From: Calditrichota bacterium
GTDB lineage: Bacteria; Electryoneota; RPQS01
Reading direction: 5' to 3'
DNA length: 64,000 bases
NCBI GenBank assembly: GCA_020637395.1
Contig: JACJWA010000001.1
Location: 558,001-622,000, forward strand
Position numbers and translations under genes: made by a program. Below, piece after piece: positions 59,798 through 64,000 of this stretch. The notes below the pieces were generated by a model, which was given only the letters and a program-made list of their open reading frames with translations, was not told where the DNA came from and made no database searches. Numbering within the stretch: position 1 is the first letter of the stretch; each line of letters opens with the position of its first letter.

Positions 59798-60199
59798 TTA
59801 GCGGAACATCGCTTTGATCGAGCCCCACGTCTGCTGCACCGCAGAAATGTTCAATGAGACTTCCAGAATCTGACTGTACGAGTACGTCCCATCCCGGTTC
59901 AGCAGCTTGATCCGATAGAAAAAGGTCAGCTCGCGGTCCACATCGAGAGGACTCTCATCCGTGAAAAAATACTCGGAATAGGATCCGCGCGCGGCAACCT
60001 GGCCCACCGGCAGGAACGTCTGGCCGTCGGGCGACCGTTCAATTACGAAGGTCTGAAAATTGATTTCCTGGCCCGTCTGCCACTCCAACCTGGCGTGGTC
60101 CACCAGTGAGTTGACACTCATGGAGAGCAACTCCACCTCGGCGCGTGCGCCGGGCGAAATCACCATCAAAGCAAGTAGTGCGAATGCAAGTCTCTTCAT
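59798..60199 (-). CDS. small secreted protein, FCB-type beta-sandwich
   Basis: The 133-residue protein has a signal peptide (from ATG at 60199: 'RLAFALLALMVISPGARA', cut near residue 20) and a fibronectin-III-like beta domain with 'LEWQTGQEINFQTFVIERSP' and 'DGQTFLPVGQVAARG', ending 'YRIKLLNRDGTYSYSQILEV'. The ERS.DG..F pattern is common in FCB secreted proteins. It lacks a C-terminal sorting domain. A longer start at 60238 is possible but adds residues before the signal. Function is unknown. Confidence 0.75.
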   Translation of the reverse strand: MKRLAFALLALMVISPGARAEVELLSMSVNSLVDHARLEWQTGQEINFQTFVIERSPDGQTFLPVGQVAARGSYSEYFFTDESPLDVDRELTFFYRIKLLNRDGTYSYSQILEVSLNISAVQQTWGSIKAMFR

Positions 60200-60346
60200 C
60201 GAGGTCCCGGTCAAGTTTCTGACATCAAAAAATACCAATCCCCGGCCTCAGAGTCAAGCACTACGGACCGCTTCACAAAGGACAGTCCTTTCCCTACCGC
60301 AAGCTTCGGGCCTAATCCATTCTTTGATTGAGACCATTTCCATTGT

Positions 60347-60733
60347 TTAACTTATTATTTTACCTAAAATAAACCCTATGATGATCCCGACGATCAGGAC
60401 CACGGTCAGAACTCGTGACTGAACCACGGACTTTCCATGGCCTCGTCCGGCAAGAAATGCTGAAAAGAAGTAGCCCGCCCCATTTAAGAGCCAGACCAGT
60501 GGAATCGCCAGCGCTTTCGCGATCAGCGGCCCGATCCACGGCACCAGGGCTACAAGGCCCAAGAGCCCCGCAAACGCCTGAGTCAGAATGCCAACCAGAG
60601 CTGCAACCGCCGTGACCACTGTCGCGTCCCACCCCGCAAAATAGCCTGTGACCAAAATCAGCACCACGACCAACAAACCGATCAAGGTCCGCCGATAGGT
60701 CGCCCAAAATACTGCAAAACTAGGGATATACAT
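60347..60733 (-). CDS. small multi-pass membrane protein
   Basis: The 128-residue protein has about four hydrophobic segments ('LIGLLVVVLILVTGYF', 'VTAVAALVGILTQAFAGLLG', 'LIAKALAIPLVWLLNGAGYF' and 'VLTVVLIVGIIIGFILG') and a small basic segment 'AGRGHGKSVVQSRV'. I do not recognise the family. Start ATG 60733 is chosen; TTG 60760 would add nine residues. It is preceded on the minus strand by a GGAG too far upstream, so the ribosome site is weak. Confidence 0.65.
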   Translation of the reverse strand: MYIPSFAVFWATYRRTLIGLLVVVLILVTGYFAGWDATVVTAVAALVGILTQAFAGLLGLVALVPWIGPLIAKALAIPLVWLLNGAGYFFSAFLAGRGHGKSVVQSRVLTVVLIVGIIIGFILGKIIS

Positions 60734-60865
60734 CTGGTTGTCGAGAGGAGTTAACTCCAAATAAACATCAAGGCCGCGCCAAAGTCAAGTTCTGAATCGT
60801 GAGCTGTTGAGAGGCGGAAACATAGTCAAAACAGAAATTTCGTCTTCAATTCTCCCGAGAAAAAG

Positions 60866-60894
60866 TTGCCCAACCCTATAAGAGTTTGTATATT
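60866..60894 (+). promoter_or_regulatory. candidate promoter, near-leaderless start for lpxH-like gene
   Basis: TTGCCC (60866-60871) and TATATT (60889-60894) are 17 bases apart. The expected start lies 2-4 bases before ATG 60904 and no ribosome site is present, so translation may be leaderless. Confidence 0.45.
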
Positions 60895-60903
60895 GTCTGA
60901 CCT

Positions 60904-61680
60904 ATGTCCTTGCCGTCTGCCCGGACCATTCAACTGACTCCTCCGGTCTATTTCGTCTCCGATGCACATCTCGGTGCCGAGCCGGAACCCATCGCCTCGC
61001 AGCAGCTTGCCAGGCTGAAACTGCTGTTGCAGCGTGTTCGCGATGAACATGGTGCCCTTGTCATCAATGGCGACCTTTTCGACTTCTGGTACGAATGGCG
61101 GACGGTGATTCCCAAACATTACTTCGAGATCCTTCGCGCACTCAAAGAAACTACTGAAGCGGGAATTCCGGTGCACTTGCTTCCCGGAAATCACGACTTC
61201 AGACTGAGCGGTTTCCTGGAAAAAGAAATCGGTATGGTCACGCATCATGATGCGCTCATCGTGCAAATTGCAGATCAGAACATTTTTGTCTTTCACGGCG
61301 ACGGCCTCCTGCAACGCGACCACGGCTACCGCATCCTGAAACGCATTCTGCGTAACCCCATTGCGCAAAGGCTTTTTCTCTGGCTTCATCCCGATCTCGG
61401 CATGTGGCTTGCGCGGGGAACCTCCCGGCAAAGCCGCAACGCGACCAAAGGAAATCCCGCCGAAGATGAGGAGTACGTGCGTTTCGCGAAAAAAGTTGTT
61501 GAAAGCGGCTCTGACGGGGTCGTGCTGGGTCACGCACATCGCCCCATGCAGATGCAGTTCGACAAAGCTACCTACGTCAATCTCGGCGACTGGATCTATC
61601 ACTATTCGTTTGCAAAGCACGATGGCTTGAAGCTCGAACTTCTGCATTGGAACGCGCAAGACGACGGAGTCGGCGCGTGA
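60904..61680 (+). CDS. lpxH: LpxH-like UDP-2,3-diacylglucosamine pyrophosphatase
   Basis: LpxH cleaves UDP-2,3-diacylglucosamine to lipid X in lipid A synthesis. The 258-residue calcineurin-like phosphoesterase has 'FVSDAHLGAE', 'VINGDLFDFWYEW', 'LLPGNHDFRL', 'FVFHGDGLLQRDHGYR' and 'VVLGHAHRPM', which are the metal-binding motifs in order. It overlaps the next gene. A related hydrolase acting on other UDP-sugars cannot be excluded. Confidence 0.82.
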   Translation: MSLPSARTIQLTPPVYFVSDAHLGAEPEPIASQQLARLKLLLQRVRDEHGALVINGDLFDFWYEWRTVIPKHYFEILRALKETTEAGIPVHLLPGNHDFRLSGFLEKEIGMVTHHDALIVQIADQNIFVFHGDGLLQRDHGYRILKRILRNPIAQRLFLWLHPDLGMWLARGTSRQSRNATKGNPAEDEEYVRFAKKVVESGSDGVVLGHAHRPMQMQFDKATYVNLGDWIYHYSFAKHDGLKLELLHWNAQDDGVGA

Positions 61681-63830
61681 AAAAGGGAAACTTCCTGCTG
61701 CGTGTGCTGGCCATCGTCGTAACGTTGACTTTTCTGGCTGCGATCGGTTCCTGGTCCGCATTCCATTATCTTAAGCAGGGACTACCTTCGGTTGAAGAAC
61801 TGGAGAATATCAATCCGGCTCTCTCCACGAAGATCCTTGATCGAAACGGAGTGCTGCTTAAAGAGCTGTTCACCCAACGCCGAAGCTATGTGCCGTTGCG
61901 GGACATGCCGCCATCCGTCATTCAGGCTTTTCTGGCGACGGAAGACCACAAGTTTTATGAGCATTGGGGCATGCGTCCCGCGTCACTCTTGTTCGCTCTT
62001 GCGCGCAGCGCGGTCACTCTCGAGTTCTCGCCACGCGGCGCCTCGACCATCACGCAGCAGCTGGCCAAAAACCTCTATTTTGGTCCGCAGCGCAGAGTCA
62101 CGCGAAAACTGCGCGAGCTTCTGACCGCTATTGAGATTGAAAGATACTACTCGAAGGACGAAATCCTCGAGATGTATCTGACACAAACCTACTTCGGAGC
62201 CGGTGCATATGGAGTGGGCGCCGCCGCGGCGACCTACTTCTCGAAGTCCGCTTCCGCACTGGATGTCAATGAGGCCGCAGTGCTTGCCGCGATTCCCAAA
62301 TCGCCGACGCGCTACAACCCGATTCAGAATCCGCAGAATAACATCGTGCGGCGAAATCTGGTCTTTGATCGCATGCAGGCGGTGGGCTTTCTGACACAGT
62401 CCCAAAGAGACAGTTTGGCGGACACTCCTTTGCCGCTGAGGCCGTCCGCAGATCGCGCGCAAGTCGGCATCGCGCCCTACTTCACGGAAAATGTTCGCCA
62501 AGAACTCAATCAGCTCGGCAAGCGGCATGATTTTGATCCGTATCAGGATGGACTGACCGTCTATACGACGCTGGATGCGCGGCTGCAAGACTGTGCCGAG
62601 CGCGCTGTCACCAAAGTTCTTCCTGAGCTACAAGAGAAAGTCAATGGAATCTATCAGGCGTCCGAGCTCAAACTAAGACTCAAGGAGCTCTTCCCGGATT
62701 CCACCACCGGTGCGATTCGGAGACTGGCCGGCAACAAGCAGCTCGCGGATTCCATTGCCGCCGCCGAAATGCCCGTCGAGTTAGCTTTCATTGCCCTCGA
62801 CCCAAACTCAGGTCAGATTCTGGCCATGATTGGCGGACACGACTTCGAGGCCACGAAGTTTAATCGCGCAACGCAGGCGGTCCGGCAGCCCGGCTCCTGC
62901 TTCAAACCCTTTGTCTACGCTTCCGCCATTGACAAAGGAATGAAAATCTCCGAAAAGGTGTCCAACGAAGAGATTGTCATCACTCTCGAAAATGGCGATC
63001 TTTGGGCGCCGCGAAATTTCTCCGGAGACTACGGTGGTCTCGTGGACCTGCGGCAAGCGCTTGCAAAATCCTTGAACGTCGTCAGCGTGCGACTGATTCG
63101 GGAACATACCACTCCGCGAGATGTCGCCGCGCTGGCCAAGAACGCGGGCATCACCACCAAGCTCGATCCCTACGACGCACTCTGTCTCGGATCTTCTGGT
63201 GTGATTCCAATGGATATTGTGGGAGCTTATCAGATCTTTCACTCGCTTGGCGTCTGGTCCAAACCGATCGGCGTCACCGGATTGGATGACAAATTCGGGC
63301 AAACCATCGAGCAGTTCCGCACCGAGCGGAAAGTCGTTCTTTCCGAGGAAACCTCATTTCTGGTTCAGAGCTTGATGCGATCCGTCAGCGACTACGGAAC
63401 TGCGGCCTCACTCAGATGGAAGTACGATTTCCGGGTTCCCGCAGCAGGAAAAACAGGCACCACAAACGACAACACTGATGCCTGGTTTGTCGGATTCACG
63501 CCTGACTTGTTGGCCGGTGTTTGGGTGGGGTTGGATGATCCGTCTAAGTCTCTGGGTCGCGGACAGGAAGGCGGAAAGGCCGCTTTGCCCATCTGGGCGG
63601 AGTTCATGCTCGCGGCCTACGACACCATGGACTATCCCGACTCCGAATTCAAGATTCCCAAAGGAATTACTACCGCCGAAATCTGCGTCGAAAGCGGAGA
63701 ACTCGCGGGACCCGGATGCACGGACGTTCGCACCGAGTACTTTACCAAAAATGTCGAACTTCCCGGAACATGCACATTGCACGGCGGTTTCCGCACGCCC
63801 CGGGGGCGAAGGCCGTCTCTGTTTGATTAG
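61677..63830 (+). CDS. class A penicillin-binding protein (PBP1A-like)
   Basis: The 717-residue protein is a bifunctional peptidoglycan synthase. An N-terminal membrane helix (about residues 7-30) is followed by a GT51 transglycosylase domain ('FLATEDHKFYEHWGMRP', 'GASTITQQLAKNLY') and a transpeptidase domain with SxxK 'GSCFKPF', SxN 'AKSLNVVSV' and KTG 'AAGKTGTTND'. GTG 61677 overlaps the lpxH-like stop (GTGA). All catalytic motifs are present. Confidence 0.95.
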   Translation: MKKGNFLLRVLAIVVTLTFLAAIGSWSAFHYLKQGLPSVEELENINPALSTKILDRNGVLLKELFTQRRSYVPLRDMPPSVIQAFLATEDHKFYEHWGMRPASLLFALARSAVTLEFSPRGASTITQQLAKNLYFGPQRRVTRKLRELLTAIEIERYYSKDEILEMYLTQTYFGAGAYGVGAAAATYFSKSASALDVNEAAVLAAIPKSPTRYNPIQNPQNNIVRRNLVFDRMQAVGFLTQSQRDSLADTPLPLRPSADRAQVGIAPYFTENVRQELNQLGKRHDFDPYQDGLTVYTTLDARLQDCAERAVTKVLPELQEKVNGIYQASELKLRLKELFPDSTTGAIRRLAGNKQLADSIAAAEMPVELAFIALDPNSGQILAMIGGHDFEATKFNRATQAVRQPGSCFKPFVYASAIDKGMKISEKVSNEEIVITLENGDLWAPRNFSGDYGGLVDLRQALAKSLNVVSVRLIREHTTPRDVAALAKNAGITTKLDPYDALCLGSSGVIPMDIVGAYQIFHSLGVWSKPIGVTGLDDKFGQTIEQFRTERKVVLSEETSFLVQSLMRSVSDYGTAASLRWKYDFRVPAAGKTGTTNDNTDAWFVGFTPDLLAGVWVGLDDPSKSLGRGQEGGKAALPIWAEFMLAAYDTMDYPDSEFKIPKGITTAEICVESGELAGPGCTDVRTEYFTKNVELPGTCTLHGGFRTPRGRRPSLFD

Positions 63831-63860
63831 AATCAATTCACTGTGGGTGGAGAACAGTAT

Positions 63861-64000
63861 ATGAATATGTCCCGCTTTTCCCAGCGCGGCGGAGTCACTA
63901 CATGGGCGACCATTGCCGTCGTGCTGCTCGTGGTCGCGATTCTTGCCGTCCATTTTCTCTCTCGCATGCAGCCCGCTGAGGTGCGTTCCTTTCAGGAACT
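63861..64000 (+). CDS. membrane protein, N-terminal part (cut by window edge)
   Basis: The visible 46 residues start at ATG 63861, with GGAG eight bases upstream, and include one membrane helix ('TWATIAVVLLVVAILAVHFL'). The protein continues beyond the window. It follows the PBP gene by 30 bases and is likely co-transcribed. Identity is not recognisable from this piece. Confidence 0.7.
   Translation, partial: MNMSRFSQRGGVTTWATIAVVLLVVAILAVHFLSRMQPAEVRSFQE

Noticed and set aside
1..64000. tRNA, rRNA, CRISPR arrays, insertion sequences or phage genes
   Set aside because: None seen; gaps are short and no transposase, integrase, repeat-spacer pattern or cloverleaf was found by eye.

Overview
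The window is a chromosomal flagellar supercluster from a Gram-negative (diderm), motile bacterium. P- and L-ring genes (flgI, flgH), a lipid A pathway phosphatase (lpxH-like) and a class A penicillin-binding protein show an outer membrane and peptidoglycan. A small secreted beta-sandwich protein with an 'IERSPDGQTF' type block (59798-60199, minus) resembles proteins common in the Fibrobacterota-Chlorobiota-Bacteroidota (FCB) superphylum. A candidate phylum of that group is my best guess, but it is an inference from gene content, not a phylogeny.

Layout. 1-1297 (minus): an ABC exporter ATPase (cut by the window edge) and its HlyD-like adaptor. 1646-12352: flgC, a small unknown gene, fliE, fliF, fliG, fliH, fliI, fliJ, a MotE-like gene, fliK, a zinc-ribbon gene, flgD and a TIGR02530-like gene. 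12432-25104: flgE, fliL, fliM, fliY/N, fliO, fliP, fliQ, an HDOD gene, fliR, flhB, flhA, flhF, an 85-codon membrane gene and fliA. 25134-27037: three accessory genes. 27226-34045: flgF, flgG, flgA, flgH, flgI, flgJ (short), a FlgN-like gene, flgK and flgL. 34049-46777: a glycosylation island (gmd, several very large glycosyltransferases, a Maf/DUF115 protein and an unknown protein). 46842-54117: a MerR regulator, flagellin 1, a FliT-like chaperone, an asparagine-synthase-like amidotransferase, flagellin 2, fliD, fliS and a FlgM-like gene. 54301-59071: four two-component signalling proteins. 59105-64000: envelope genes (PAP2 phosphatase, secreted and membrane proteins, LpxH, PBP1A).

Regulation can be read from the sequence. 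Sigma-54 type elements (GG-N10-GC with good flanks) precede flgC and flgF, and a weaker one precedes the signalling genes. Sigma-28 type elements (TAAAG...CCGATAA) precede merR-flagellin 1 and flagellin 2. fliA (sigma-28) and a FlgM-like anti-sigma gene are both present. This fits a hierarchy in which sigma-54 drives rod, hook and export genes and sigma-28 drives filament genes.

The most unusual parts are the glycosylation island built of fused glycosyltransferases between flgL and the flagellins, an amidotransferase between two flagellins that lacks a conserved Asn, a pair of adjacent signalling proteins that look like two halves of a histidine kinase, and several small conserved-looking proteins at fixed positions in the export operon. 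flgB, flhG, motA and motB are not in the window.
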